Assembly: GCA_963832245.1 (NCBI GenBank)
Contig: CAWHTG010000002.1
Location: 1-64,000 of the forward strand
Direction of reading: 5' to 3'
DNA: 64,000 bases
Source of the DNA: JABDBE01 sp963832245
Lineage (GTDB): Bacteria > Acidobacteriota > Terriglobia > Terriglobales > Acidobacteriaceae
The notes under the pieces are model-generated. The model was not told where the DNA came from. It saw only the letters and a program-made list of their open reading frames with translations, and made no database searches. Position numbers and translations under genes: made by a program. Below, piece by piece: positions 34,785 through 43,881 of this stretch. Each line of letters begins with the position of its first letter. Position 1 is the stretch's first letter.

Positions 34785-37025
34785 TCAGTTTCGACTCTTG
34801 GAGTACAGCGTCAGACTGGAATCACGCTTGTGCTCTCGCTTTCCTCTGATGCATGAGTGGGCGTAAAGGCTGCGATGCCGGACTGCTTTGTCCAGATCTC
34901 CCCCCGGTTGGCTATGCAATGCAGCCAGCCAGCGGTGCGCGGCAACCAACCCCGGGAGCATGCTGAGGCAAGTCTCGAATGCCAGCATGGCCCGCTGACG
35001 ATGGCCTAACCGCGCCAGTGCGACACCAAGATAGAAATGGCCCAATGGCAGGAAGTGCTGCAGACCGACAGCCAACAAAGCTTGTTCGGCGGCCTCCTCA
35101 TTCCGGCGTTGTCTTAGCCGAACCATAACTAAGCCCAAGTGGGCCTCGGGGCTGTCACCATCGATGTCGAGCGCCTGCTGGAATGCGCGGTCGGCATCGT
35201 CAGTTCGCTTCTGCCGCAAATAGGTTTCGCCGATGCGTAAATGCAAGTTGGGAAGGCGCGGATCGGATTGCTCGGCTTTCAGCAGGCTGGCGAGGGCGGC
35301 TTCCATGTTTCCCTCTTCAAAATGAATTACGCCCATTAGCAAGTCCGCCCACGGCCGAGGGTTGGGCTGTTTGGCCTGGGGCGTTCCCGCTTCTGGCGTC
35401 GTCGTTTCGGCTGCAGCCACCACTTCCGTTCGCGGTGTCGTTTCCGGTCCTGTCGTTGTTCGTGATTCGTCTTGCTGCGCTGCCTCAGCCGCAACCTCGT
35501 CGCCGGTCTGCTCCGCTTCCGGCGGATTCAAATCTGCGGTGATCAAAGCTTCCAGAATTTGCTTCGCATCGGCGCGCCGGCTCAGCGCGAGGTAGCACTG
35601 CGCCAGATGCATCTGAAAACGCGTCTGCTTGGGATCATTCTTGGCCAAGTCTTCGAGCAGCGGCAGCGCATCGTCGGGACGGCCACAATCCAAGTAGTCA
35701 CGTGCCAGATTGTAATTGGCTTCGCGCACCGCACTGGCCACAGCCTTGGTCTGATCCTCATTGGGCGGCTGAATGTAACCGAGCGCCACGAATTGCTGCA
35801 GCACGGCTTGCGCCGCAGCCGGATCCATACGCAAATCGCTGGGATGCATTCCACATTCGCCGGGCTCTTGCTCCCAACTCGGAATGCGGCTAATCTCGGG
35901 CGGCTCATCGAAAGCTTGCACTAAAACTCGACCATCCATATCCGCGCCCACCGGCAATCCAAACAGGGTTAGGATGGTTGGCGTCACATCCAGCAGGGTC
36001 GCCCCGTAGATGCGCTCATCCTGCTGCACGTGCGCCCCCTTCATACAGAAGATCCCAAATGGCCGATGCTGGACGGCTGGACCCGCCGGTTCCGCCGGGA
36101 TGCCGCGCGGCCGCAGGTGGTCGGAGTGGAAGCCATGATCGGAAACCAGCAAGACCGTTGCGTCCGGGCCGGCGAGGTTCAACAACGTTTCCAGCATCAT
36201 GTCGTGGAAACGATAAGCCCCATTCACCACGTCTTTGTAAATCTCGTACCGATCCTCCGGAATCCCTTCCATGCGCGGCGGATGGTAGTGCATGAATCCG
36301 TGGCAGAAGTGATCAATGCCGTTGTAATAAACCGCCAAGAAATCCCACGGCTCGTTCTGCAAAATCCACGTAGCGGCATTATGGATCGAACAGTTCTCCG
36401 ACAAAATCTTGGCGAACGACATCAGGCCCTTGTCCTTCTCCTGATCGATCTCTGCCGCGCGCGGAATCCAGGGGAGGATTGCAGCCTCAGTGACATCAGC
36501 CGGGTGCATACGCAGCTCGGCAAAAGTGTCGCGCATACGCTCCGGATGCACCGCCCCAGGCGGCAACGGCCAGGGCTGATCCTGAGGCGCAGTAGCGTAG
36601 GGATAAAGATCAGAAACCGAGATGCCGTTAATCGGTTCCGCCGGATGACCGGCAAACCAGCCGAGCACGTGAGTCTTGTACCCACGCTGGGTGAGAATGT
36701 TCCAGATCGCTTTGACCTTGCGTGAGGTGCTGGAGACCGGCCGGATGCCGCCATTTTGCGTGTCCGGCTCCATGAATCCGTGAATGCCATGCTTGTTGGC
36801 CCGCTTGCCCGTCGCAATCGAATTCCACAGCATGGGCGAAAGGATGGGCCGCAGAGTCGCCAGATTTCCCATCACACCATGATTGATGAAATCATCCAGC
36901 GTAGGCATCAATCCCTGATCAAGCAGGGGATTGATCACCTTCCAATCGGCCGCATCCCAGCCGATCAGCAGAACTTTCTTGGCAAGAGCCTCAGGCATAA
37001 CAGCACTCGCGGTGGGGCCGGACAC
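34785..37025 (-). CDS. Type I phosphodiesterase/alkaline-phosphatase-fold protein with TPR repeats
   Basis: 746 residues. Residues about 15-380 are an alkaline-phosphatase-superfamily domain (VLLIGWDAADWKVI at the start as metal motif, LWNSIATGKRANKHGIHGF with the catalytic Thr/Ser region, and VLLVSDHGFHSDHL as the later metal-binding DHG). Residues about 440-745 carry TPR repeats interrupted by a Thr/Glu/Pro-rich stretch (about 505-565). No clear signal peptide is seen, so it is probably cytoplasmic. The enzyme type covers nucleotide pyrophosphatases and phosphodiesterases; the substrate is unknown. The TPR part probably binds partner proteins. It is separated from the carboxyltransferase gene by about 125 bases, with its own transcript likely. 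Confidence 0.9.
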   Translation of the reverse strand: MSGPTASAVMPEALAKKVLLIGWDAADWKVINPLLDQGLMPTLDDFINHGVMGNLATLRPILSPMLWNSIATGKRANKHGIHGFMEPDTQNGGIRPVSSTSRKVKAIWNILTQRGYKTHVLGWFAGHPAEPINGISVSDLYPYATAPQDQPWPLPPGAVHPERMRDTFAELRMHPADVTEAAILPWIPRAAEIDQEKDKGLMSFAKILSENCSIHNAATWILQNEPWDFLAVYYNGIDHFCHGFMHYHPPRMEGIPEDRYEIYKDVVNGAYRFHDMMLETLLNLAGPDATVLLVSDHGFHSDHLRPRGIPAEPAGPAVQHRPFGIFCMKGAHVQQDERIYGATLLDVTPTILTLFGLPVGADMDGRVLVQAFDEPPEISRIPSWEQEPGECGMHPSDLRMDPAAAQAVLQQFVALGYIQPPNEDQTKAVASAVREANYNLARDYLDCGRPDDALPLLEDLAKNDPKQTRFQMHLAQCYLALSRRADAKQILEALITADLNPPEAEQTGDEVAAEAAQQDESRTTTGPETTPRTEVVAAAETTTPEAGTPQAKQPNPRPWADLLMGVIHFEEGNMEAALASLLKAEQSDPRLPNLHLRIGETYLRQKRTDDADRAFQQALDIDGDSPEAHLGLVMVRLRQRRNEEAAEQALLAVGLQHFLPLGHFYLGVALARLGHRQRAMLAFETCLSMLPGLVAAHRWLAALHSQPGGDLDKAVRHRSLYAHSCIRGKREHKRDSSLTLYSKSRN

Positions 37026-37141
37026 CCCGATGGGGAAAACAGTCTACCACGGTTTCGTTGACGGTTTGTCAGGTCTGCGCCCGGTTTTTCGAGGCTCGAT
37101 ACCCTCGGAATTCAGGTTCGGATAAACTCACAGTAATTGCA

Positions 37142-38836
37142 ATGAAGTTATTCTTCTTGGCCGCCGCAGTCGCGCTCTCCGCGTTCTTCGCAGCCTTCGC
37201 ATGTGCGCAGCAGGCGGGGTCGCCTCAGGAGAACGGCTCGGTCGCAGGTACGGTAATCGATGCGATGACGGAAGAGCCGTTGAAAGGGGCGGAGGTCAGG
37301 CTAAGAAATATTCAGGCCGCCTCGGATCCCGCTTCGCAGTCGGTCTCACGGTCGCTTCCGCGGCCCACGTCTGCGAACACCGATGCCAGCGGCCATTTCC
37401 TGTTTGAGAACTTACCGCCCGGCCGATACTATCTGTTGGCCTCGCACGACGGATATGTCAATAACAATCGCGCCTATGCTGACTTGCGTGGCAGATGGTT
37501 TTCGGTCGCGCCCGGCCAGCATGTGGGTGACGTTGTTGTTCGTCTGCTGCCCAACGGAACCATCGCGGGCCACATCAGTAATGAAGCCGGAAAACCGCTG
37601 CGCGGGGTGGAAGTCGAAGCCATGAGATCTACCTACCAGCACGGCCGGCGCGAGCTACGTCAGGTGGCGCAGGCACCCACCAACGATGCCGGGGACTATC
37701 GAGTTCCAGCCCTGGTCCCGGGAAGATACTATATTCGGGTCAAGCCTTCCGCCTCGCTCAAGGCCAAATCAGCGAACGACAAGAGCTACGTTCCTCTTTA
37801 CTATCCCGCTGCAAGCGACCAAGCTCGTTCGATTCCTCTCGTGCTGCGTGCGGGAGAAGATCTGGCGGGAATCGATTTCAATCTCGTACCGGTACACACC
37901 GTTCATATTCGAGGCCGGGTCATCGATGCCCATACCTCTTTGCCGAGCAAGGAGGCTTCAATCACACTGCTGAGCGATCAAGGAGAAACCATCTTTGGCT
38001 CGGCAAGCCAGAACCACTCCGCCAGCTCCCAGGGGATGTTCGAGTTTCAAGGCGTGCCTCCCGGGTCTTACGTCGTAGTGGCGCAGCAACCGGCCAGTCC
38101 CAGGGAGCCTCGAACCATGTGGGGCCGGACGTCAATCGAGGTCGGAGATACCAGCATTGAGCATGCTGACATCATCGTCGGTCCCGGCGTAGACGTCAGC
38201 GGACGCATTCGGGGGGAAGGCGACACTGCCGTTGACCAGAGCAAAGACCTGAGCAATATGATGGGCAATCTGGAGCCACTGGAGCCTTCGTCGCTGGCCG
38301 GCCTCATGCCCGATATCGACAACGCTTCGGTAAAGCCCGATGGCACTTTCATTTTTCGCGAAGTCCCTGAAGGTATGTACCGCATTAATTTCTTTCCTCT
38401 GCCAGCAGGTTTTTATCTGAAATCAAGCGGTGCAGCCGACGTGCTTGAAACCGGCGTTGTCGTCGGTTCCAGCCATTCCCCTCCTGCCTTGGAGATTGTC
38501 CTCAGCCCCGGCGCCGGACGAATTGACGGCACCGTCGAGAACGATGAACAGTCCGCTCCCGGCGTCTCTGTCGTGCTGGTGCCGGACGGAAAGGGACGCG
38601 CACAGACAAACAACTACCGGCAGTCGGTCACTGATCTCCTCGGCAGATTTGCGATCCGGAATATTGTCCCCGGCGATTACACGCTTTTCGCCTGGGAGCA
38701 GATCGAGAGAGGCGCCTACTTCGACCCCGACTTTCTCGGACGATACGAAGACCGCGGCAAAGCGGTCCATGTAGGCGAGGGCGGCCACGTAAGCGTGAAG
38801 CCGGAAGTCATTTCAGCGGCCGAAACTACTCCCTGA
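37142..38836 (+). CDS. Secreted protein with carboxypeptidase-regulatory-like (Ig-type) repeats
   Basis: ATG at 37142 starts a clear signal peptide (FFLAAAVALSAFFAAFACAQ); the longer frame upstream is ignored. 564 residues. At least four beta-sandwich repeats of the CarboxypepD_reg/Cna_B kind are visible, each with the pattern G.V.D..T..P..GA.V.L and a closing FENLPPGRYYLLA or FQGVPPGSYVVVA-type strand. No TonB-dependent barrel follows, so it is not a receptor but a secreted or surface repeat protein, a form common in Acidobacteriota. A role in surface or polymer binding is inference. It is transcribed away from the phosphodiesterase gene. Confidence 0.9.
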   Translation: MKLFFLAAAVALSAFFAAFACAQQAGSPQENGSVAGTVIDAMTEEPLKGAEVRLRNIQAASDPASQSVSRSLPRPTSANTDASGHFLFENLPPGRYYLLASHDGYVNNNRAYADLRGRWFSVAPGQHVGDVVVRLLPNGTIAGHISNEAGKPLRGVEVEAMRSTYQHGRRELRQVAQAPTNDAGDYRVPALVPGRYYIRVKPSASLKAKSANDKSYVPLYYPAASDQARSIPLVLRAGEDLAGIDFNLVPVHTVHIRGRVIDAHTSLPSKEASITLLSDQGETIFGSASQNHSASSQGMFEFQGVPPGSYVVVAQQPASPREPRTMWGRTSIEVGDTSIEHADIIVGPGVDVSGRIRGEGDTAVDQSKDLSNMMGNLEPLEPSSLAGLMPDIDNASVKPDGTFIFREVPEGMYRINFFPLPAGFYLKSSGAADVLETGVVVGSSHSPPALEIVLSPGAGRIDGTVENDEQSAPGVSVVLVPDGKGRAQTNNYRQSVTDLLGRFAIRNIVPGDYTLFAWEQIERGAYFDPDFLGRYEDRGKAVHVGEGGHVSVKPEVISAAETTP

Positions 38837-38930
38837 GTTGCGTCCCTTAGCTGTCTTCCCATCCATTTTGTATCTGATGTTTAAGGACCGGTCAGCGCGT
38901 GAACGTATTTGACATCGTAGGGAGAAGGAA

Positions 38931-39158
38931 TCACGGTTCCAAATTAACCTGGAATCCAAAGGCCTTCAGCAGGTCTGGGGGAACATACTTGTGGTCTTTG
39001 TTTCGCAGGACCCACTCCCGGAGCTCGGGGGAGCTCTTGTATTGTTCGGGCGAGAGCTTGAGGGAATCGACAACTCTTTCAAACGAACTTTCCGAAAAAG
39101 GGCGCGGGTTCGGCGCCGCGGGTTTGGTAGAGTTCGAGCTTTCGCGTTGGGGGGACAT
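38931..39158 (-). CDS. Small protein, 75 residues, unknown
   Basis: ATG at 39158 is preferred because GGAGG stands five bases upstream on the minus strand. The product begins MSPQRESSNSTKPAAP, a disordered Ser/Pro front, and ends in a helical SPEQYKSSPELREWVLRN and VPPDLLKAFGF pair. No signal peptide or membrane helix. The C-terminal motif VPPDLLKAFGF recurs in small Acidobacteriota proteins as far as I recall, with no known function. Confidence 0.5.
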   Translation of the reverse strand: MSPQRESSNSTKPAAPNPRPFSESSFERVVDSLKLSPEQYKSSPELREWVLRNKDHKYVPPDLLKAFGFQVNLEP

Positions 39159-39293
39159 GAAGGCCTCCGTCACTCACGCATTATAGCTGGTCGGGCATCG
39201 CTTCAATTCTGACACCAGACCATACCCTTTGTCACGTCGCGGACTCGTTCGATCGACGGCTGACAGTTTTTCAAAGGAAGGAAACAAGCGAAG

Positions 39294-39506
39294 CTAGCGC
39301 GCCGCCGTCCACACTTGATAAAAAACCACCGCCATCATGAACAGAAGGTAGATTCGAAGCCCCCAGAGCACCGCAAGTTCGGGGCCTTTGAGGCGCCGTC
39401 TGGGGATAGAATGCTTTTTCGCCCGAACCAGTTGATCGTGTTCGAGGGAGGATAAAATCCAGCTCTCGTCCGCTTTGGAGCACGTGATTTCTTTCTCTTC
39501 TTTCAT
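39294..39506 (-). CDS. Small membrane protein downstream of the NRAMP gene
   Basis: 70 residues. The first 45 are charged (MKEEKEITCSKADESW), and one membrane helix follows near 46-66 (LAVLWGLRIYLLFMMAVVFY). It starts nine bases after the NRAMP stop, on the same strand, so it is in the same operon and could be a small accessory subunit of the transporter. No family is recognised. Confidence 0.6.
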   Translation of the reverse strand: MKEEKEITCSKADESWILSSLEHDQLVRAKKHSIPRRRLKGPELAVLWGLRIYLLFMMAVVFYQVWTAAR

Positions 39507-39515
39507 CGGGATTTC

Positions 39516-40901
39516 CTATTTCCCACCCAAAGCTGCAAAGATGTTGGGCGCAATGACACTGATCCCGAAAAGCACACCCGCGCCGGTCAAGATAAACACT
39601 ACGGCAGTGGACAATACGTTTGCCCAAACCGGACTAACAAGGTCTCCCATAATTTCCTTGTCATTCACCAGCATGAACAGAAACACCAACGCCGGTGGCA
39701 TGGCTAGCACCGCGACCACGTTTACGACCAGAACCACGTAGACCAGCGGCAACCCGGGAATGAGAACGATGACCGCGGCAGCCACAGCGCACAAAGTGAG
39801 CACCGAATAAAACGATTTGCCCTGGCCCATAGGCAAGTTCAGGCTATGGGGCCGGTGAGTGACCTCGCCGAAGGCATACGCCGAAGAAGTTGAAATCGTG
39901 ATCGAAGCTACAATGCCGGCCTCGACGATGCCAAGGGCAAAAAGCGAAGCGCCGAATCGGCCGATCAACGGCTGCAGAGCTTGGGCAAATTCCGCCGCTT
40001 GAAAATTGTCGGCGGTCATCTGATGCGCAAATAACGGCGCTGTTGCCAGAATCGTAGCCACAGCCGCGGCGGTTGCCAGCGCGGCTCCGAGCACAGTGTC
40101 GATGCGGCCGAAGCGGATGTCTTTTGTCGTAAGCCCCTTGTCGACCGTGGCGCTCTGCTGAAAGAAAAGCATCCAGGGAGTGACCGTTGCTCCAATGTCG
40201 GCCAGCACGATCAGCAGAGTGTCCTTGTTAAAACCGGGAAGCGGTTGCCAGGTGATCAATGCGTGGCCCACCGTATTCCAATTCGGATGAGTCATGAGCG
40301 CAACCGGGATGAACACCAGGTTGAACACGGCGGCGGCGAGAGTGATCCGCTCCCAAGTCCAGTAGCGGTGACTCATCAGCGCGGCATACAGGATGACAAG
40401 CGCAATCAGGATCGCAACCCAGGAAGGCACGCCAAAGAAACCGAGGCCTGCGCGAATGGCGATGAACTCGGTGATGAGAGTGAGAAAATTTCCGATGGCC
40501 AGATCGATCATCGAAAACCAACCCCAGAAGGGCCCAAAGCGGTCAAAGATGAGCTCTGCGTGTCCGCGGTGGGTCGCCGCACCTAATCGTACGGTCATCT
40601 CTTGCACAACAATGGCCATGCAAAACGTGAGGACAACGAAAGGAATGAAAAATCCGATGCCAAATTTCGCGCCCGTGGCCGCGTAGGAGAGCATGCTGGG
40701 GCCATCGTTCTCCCCCAGCATGACCAGCACGCCGGGCCCAACCAGCAGCCACAGCAAACGCGCTCGGGAGAAAAAGCCGCGCCGGGCGCGTGCCGCGACG
40801 ACCCGGACCCGATCGTGCGCCCGATCCACGTCCTCGTGGGTGATAACGACGACTTCGTCGGCCATCCCATTCGTCTGTGGCGGTTGTGAACCTATGCTCA
40901 T
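39516..40901 (-). CDS. Non-canonical NRAMP-family metal transporter
   Basis: 461 residues, eleven or so hydrophobic helices, NRAMP fold by overall pattern. The two metal-site motifs are changed. Helix 1 reads LGENDGPSMLSY, so the usual DPGN is DGPS (D66 kept, Asn to Ser). Helix 6 reads ADIGATVTPWMLFFQQ, so the usual MPH is TPW (T241, W243). The soft Met ligand for Mn/Fe is lost. Such variants form a separate group in NRAMP-related proteins, and the cargo may be a harder ion; this is inference. Two genes away and divergent in logic lies a DtxR/MntR-type regulator, which fits metal control. A charged N-terminus of about 45 residues precedes the first helix. Confidence 0.88.
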   Translation of the reverse strand: MSIGSQPPQTNGMADEVVVITHEDVDRAHDRVRVVAARARRGFFSRARLLWLLVGPGVLVMLGENDGPSMLSYAATGAKFGIGFFIPFVVLTFCMAIVVQEMTVRLGAATHRGHAELIFDRFGPFWGWFSMIDLAIGNFLTLITEFIAIRAGLGFFGVPSWVAILIALVILYAALMSHRYWTWERITLAAAVFNLVFIPVALMTHPNWNTVGHALITWQPLPGFNKDTLLIVLADIGATVTPWMLFFQQSATVDKGLTTKDIRFGRIDTVLGAALATAAAVATILATAPLFAHQMTADNFQAAEFAQALQPLIGRFGASLFALGIVEAGIVASITISTSSAYAFGEVTHRPHSLNLPMGQGKSFYSVLTLCAVAAAVIVLIPGLPLVYVVLVVNVVAVLAMPPALVFLFMLVNDKEIMGDLVSPVWANVLSTAVVFILTGAGVLFGISVIAPNIFAALGGK

Positions 40902-40921
40902 AATTCGAATCAGTTAGCGTG

Positions 40922-40951
40922 AGTATACATCACCAGGTAAACTACGGTTAA
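40922..40951 (-). promoter_or_regulatory. Candidate promoter of the NRAMP gene
   Basis: On the minus strand TTAACC (40951-40946), an 18-base spacer and TATACT (40927-40922) form a fair sigma-70-type pair, placing the start of transcription some 13 bases before the ATG region at 40901. Confidence 0.45.
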
Positions 40952-40990
40952 TTACATGAGGGAAGTGCGGCTTGCTCTCTCGGTATTCCC

Positions 40991-41020
40991 TGTAGAGACG
41001 TAGCTAGCTACGTCCCTACA
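40991..41020. repeat. 30-bp near-perfect palindrome overlapping the mntR stop
   Basis: TGTAGAGACGTAGCT and AGCTACGTCCCTACA meet at the centre with one mismatch. It covers the stop codon of the DtxR-type gene (41008-41010), so the last residues SAVGT of that protein are encoded by the palindrome. It may also stop transcription. Confidence 0.7.
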
Positions 41021-41712
41021 GCGGAGGGGGAGTGGGACAAGGTCCGTCGCGATTTTCCTGAGTCGCCAGTTACCCAGACCTTCTCGGCTGCCGAACGGCC
41101 GAGCGCGACCGTTCCAGCATCAGTGGCGAGGGTCAAAGTTTGGTCGTAGTTGCGTCCTGCAACGTGTACTCGGGCCCCGGGTCGGACGCCGCGCCCTTCG
41201 AGAAATTCCAGCAAATGGCGATCGCGCTCGTAGATGCCGCTGACGACATAGTTTCTACCCGCCTCCGCATGGGCGAGAAGCACCAGGCCCCGGCGACGGC
41301 GGCTGGCCGGGCTTTCGAGTTCGCTCAGATTGCCGTGCGGGCAGGCCCCGCCGCGGCCCAACTTCGCCAGCAACCGGGCTTCGAAGTCGGGTGAGACGGC
41401 ATGTTCCAAACGCTCGGCCTCATCGTGTACCCGGTACCACTCCATGCCGAAGATTTCGGAGAGCATGCGCTCGATGAGGTGATGGCGCAGGGTGAGCTTG
41501 CGTGCGATTTTGCGTCCGGCCGAAGTTAGTCGGACATGCCCGCCGCCCTGCACTCGTACCAGTCCGTCTTTCTTCAAGCGGCGTAGAGCCATGGTGACCG
41601 CAGGTGGCGATACGGACAGCCAGTGGGCCAGCGTAGCCGAGATCACGGTCTCGCCTTCGCTCTCGGCCGCGAGGATGGCTTTCAGATAGTCTTCTTTGGA
41701 AACGGTGATCAT
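41008..41712 (-). CDS. mntR: DtxR/MntR-family metal-dependent transcriptional regulator
   Basis: 234 residues. Residues 1-65 are the winged helix (SKEDYLKAILAAESEG, ATLAHWLSVSPPAVTMALRR). Residues about 65-140 are the metal-binding dimerisation domain with HDEAERLEHAVSPDFEARL (His/Glu ligands) and a GACPHGNL segment. An SH3-like FeoA-type domain follows (about 150-225, LEFLEGRGVRPGARVHV). This is the iron- or manganese-dependent repressor layout. It lies just upstream of the NRAMP gene on the same strand, about 107 bases apart, and should repress it when metal is plentiful. The symbol mntR is a context guess; ideR/dtxR is the alternative. The start has a -10 box only nine bases before the ATG. 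Confidence 0.88.
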   Translation of the reverse strand: MITVSKEDYLKAILAAESEGETVISATLAHWLSVSPPAVTMALRRLKKDGLVRVQGGGHVRLTSAGRKIARKLTLRHHLIERMLSEIFGMEWYRVHDEAERLEHAVSPDFEARLLAKLGRGGACPHGNLSELESPASRRRRGLVLLAHAEAGRNYVVSGIYERDRHLLEFLEGRGVRPGARVHVAGRNYDQTLTLATDAGTVALGRSAAEKVWVTGDSGKSRRTLSHSPSAVGT

Positions 41713-41721
41713 TTAGGAAAG

Positions 41722-41740
41722 ATTATACGACTTAAGTATA
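41722..41740 (-). promoter_or_regulatory. Leaderless-type -10 box and overlapping palindrome of the mntR gene
   Basis: On the minus strand a perfect TATAAT (41727-41722) stands nine bases before the ATG at 41712, so the transcript would have almost no leader. The palindrome TATAC-N7-GTATA at 41724-41740 overlaps the box and could be an operator for self-repression. Confidence 0.5.
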
Positions 41741-41856
41741 GTTAACTGGACGGCGAGCGCCGAATTTGCGATCGTCGATTTTCGATTGCCAGTTTGAGGA
41801 ACGCCGCGCCTCCAGCCCAATTGACAATTGGAAACCGCAAATTGGTAATCCTCCGT

Positions 41857-41886
41857 TTGACATCATCCGCTGATGGCCCCTAACCT
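41857..41886 (+). promoter_or_regulatory. Candidate promoter of purD-purE
   Basis: TTGACA (41857-41862), an 18-base spacer and TAACCT (41881-41886), 15 bases before the purD ATG at 41902. Confidence 0.5.
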
Positions 41887-41901
41887 TGTCTATCCCGAGC
41901 T

Positions 41902-43173
41902 ATGAAAGTCCTGGTTATCGGAAGTGGTGGACGCGAGCATGCGCTGGTTTGGAAACTGCGCCAGTCGCCGCGCGTTACGCAGGTTTTTTGCGCACCCGGC
42001 AACGCGGGGGCTGGGGCCGAGGCCGAATGTCTGCCCGCCGACGTAAAGAACGTCGAGTCGCTGCTGGCACTGGCGGCGCGGATCAAGCCTGACCTTACTG
42101 TAGTGGGCCCGGAGTTGCCATTGCAATTGGGCGTAGTCGATGAATTTATCCGGCACGGGTATCGAATCTTCGGGCCCACTCAGGCTGCGGCGCGATTGGA
42201 ATCCAGCAAGAGTTTTGCGAAAGAGTTCATGCAGCGCCATCACGTCCCAACGGCGCACTACGCAATCTGCGACAGCTCGGAGGATGTTAGTGATGCGTTG
42301 CCCCATTTCCACATGCCGGTCGTGGTGAAAGCCGACGGATTGGCCGCGGGTAAGGGCGTGGTGATCTGCAAGACCAAAGAAGAGGCCACGGCAGTGGCGT
42401 CCGAGATGCTGAGTGGAAAGATGCTGGGCGAGGCCGGCTCGCGAGTGGTGATTGAGGAATGCTTGAAGGGTGATGAGCTTTCCTTTCTGGCGATGAGCGA
42501 TGGCGAACGGGTAGTTGCGCTGGCTGCGGCTCAGGATCACAAGCGAGTAGGCGAAGGCGACACGGGGGCGAACACCGGCGGCATGGGAGCTTATTCCACT
42601 ACGGCAATGGTGGACGCACAAATGCAGAACTGGCTGCTGCAGCACATCGCGCGTCCAGTGGCGGCTGGAATGAAGGCGGAAGGCGCGGAATATAAAGGTG
42701 TACTCTACTGCGGCCTGATGATGACCGCTCGTGGACCCATGGTGCTCGAGTTCAACTGCCGCTTCGGTGATCCCGAGACTCAGCCCATCCTGATGCGCCT
42801 GGAAAGTGATCTGGTGGAGGCGCTGGAGGCTTCGATTGAGGGCCGCGTCAGCGACGGCGACTTTCGCTGGTCGGCGGATGCTGCGGTCTGCGTAGTGGTG
42901 GCTTCGGGCGGCTATCCGGGCACTTTTGAAGTTGGAAAGAGAATCAGCGGGCTCGAAGCAGCGGAAAAAGTTGCAGGGGTGAAGGTTTTTCACGCGGGTA
43001 CGACGACGCACGATGATGCGTACTTTACTGCGGGTGGGCGAGTGTTGGGTGTTACTGCGCGAGCGGCAAGTCTTGAGATAGCCGTCGAGCGCGCTTATGA
43101 AGCGGCGGCAAAGATCGGCTTTGCGGGTGCGTACTATCGCAAAGATATTGCGGCGCGAGCGCTGGCGAAATAG
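41902..43173 (+). CDS. purD: Phosphoribosylamine-glycine ligase
   Basis: 423 residues, full GARS length. It starts KVLVIGSGGREHALVWKL, has the ATP-grasp body with VVVKADGLAAGKGVVICK (about residue 140-157) and DHKRVGEGDTGANTGGMGAY (about 213-232), and the metal-binding EFNCRFGDPETQPIL (about 287). The enzyme joins phosphoribosylamine and glycine using ATP, the second step of purine synthesis. purE follows by 75 bases on the same strand. A 531-residue frame on the opposite strand is only a shadow of this gene. Confidence 0.97.
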   Translation: MKVLVIGSGGREHALVWKLRQSPRVTQVFCAPGNAGAGAEAECLPADVKNVESLLALAARIKPDLTVVGPELPLQLGVVDEFIRHGYRIFGPTQAAARLESSKSFAKEFMQRHHVPTAHYAICDSSEDVSDALPHFHMPVVVKADGLAAGKGVVICKTKEEATAVASEMLSGKMLGEAGSRVVIEECLKGDELSFLAMSDGERVVALAAAQDHKRVGEGDTGANTGGMGAYSTTAMVDAQMQNWLLQHIARPVAAGMKAEGAEYKGVLYCGLMMTARGPMVLEFNCRFGDPETQPILMRLESDLVEALEASIEGRVSDGDFRWSADAAVCVVVASGGYPGTFEVGKRISGLEAAEKVAGVKVFHAGTTTHDDAYFTAGGRVLGVTARAASLEIAVERAYEAAAKIGFAGAYYRKDIAARALAK

Positions 43174-43248
43174 ACACATGGTATTTGTTGCCGCCAGACC
43201 GCGGGCGAGTCGGCCCCCGGGACAGTCGGCGGCGCTACAAAGGACACG

Positions 43249-43755
43249 ATGAGCAAGCCACTGGTTTCTATTGTGATGGGTAGTGATTCCGATCTCGATA
43301 TCATGCGCGAGGCGGCCAAGGCGCTTGAAGATTTCGGGATTGCTTACGAGATTGATGTGGCCTCGGCGCACCGCTCTCCGGATCGCACTGCTGACTATGC
43401 GCGTAAAGCTGCGGGCCGCGGGATTCGCGTCATAATCGCGGGAGCTGGCGGCGCGGCTCATCTGGCCGGAGTCATTGCCGCGCATACCACGCTGCCGGTG
43501 ATCGGCGTTCCTATTCCGTCCACGCCGCTAAATGGGTTGGATTCGCTGCTGGCCACGGTGCAGATGCCCGCGGGCATCCCGGTCGCTACGGTTGCTATCG
43601 GCAAAGCTGGAGCGACCAACGCGGGGATTCTTGCCGCGCAAATGTTGGGGCTTTCCAGTGCGACACTAGCCAAGAAACTGGAAGTTCACAAAGAAGTACT
43701 GGCCAACGGGGTGGAAGAGAAGTCACGAAAACTGAAGATCACGCTGGGAACGTAG
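43249..43755 (+). CDS. purE: N5-carboxyaminoimidazole ribonucleotide mutase
   Basis: 168 residues, class I PurE length. The substrate loop VSIVMGSDSDLDIM begins the protein, followed by DVASAHRSPDRTADYA and the signature GGAAHLAGVIAAHTTLPVIG. It converts N5-CAIR to CAIR in purine synthesis and forms an octamer in known cases. The usual partner purK is not next to it in this window. It follows purD and probably shares its promoter. Confidence 0.96.
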   Translation: MSKPLVSIVMGSDSDLDIMREAAKALEDFGIAYEIDVASAHRSPDRTADYARKAAGRGIRVIIAGAGGAAHLAGVIAAHTTLPVIGVPIPSTPLNGLDSLLATVQMPAGIPVATVAIGKAGATNAGILAAQMLGLSSATLAKKLEVHKEVLANGVEEKSRKLKITLGT

Positions 43756-43881
43756 TCTGCTGTCCACAACTTCGCGGTCGAAACTTCAGGGCCGTTGTGG
43801 GCGAAGGGCGGGGTGCGCGCCACGAACAAAGTACTTGGATCATTCGCTACGCTCAGGATGACAGCTTGAACTGAGGTGCGC

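Noticed and set aside
41890..43485. 531-residue minus-strand frame over purD
   Set aside because: Shadow of purD; no ribosome site or family pattern.
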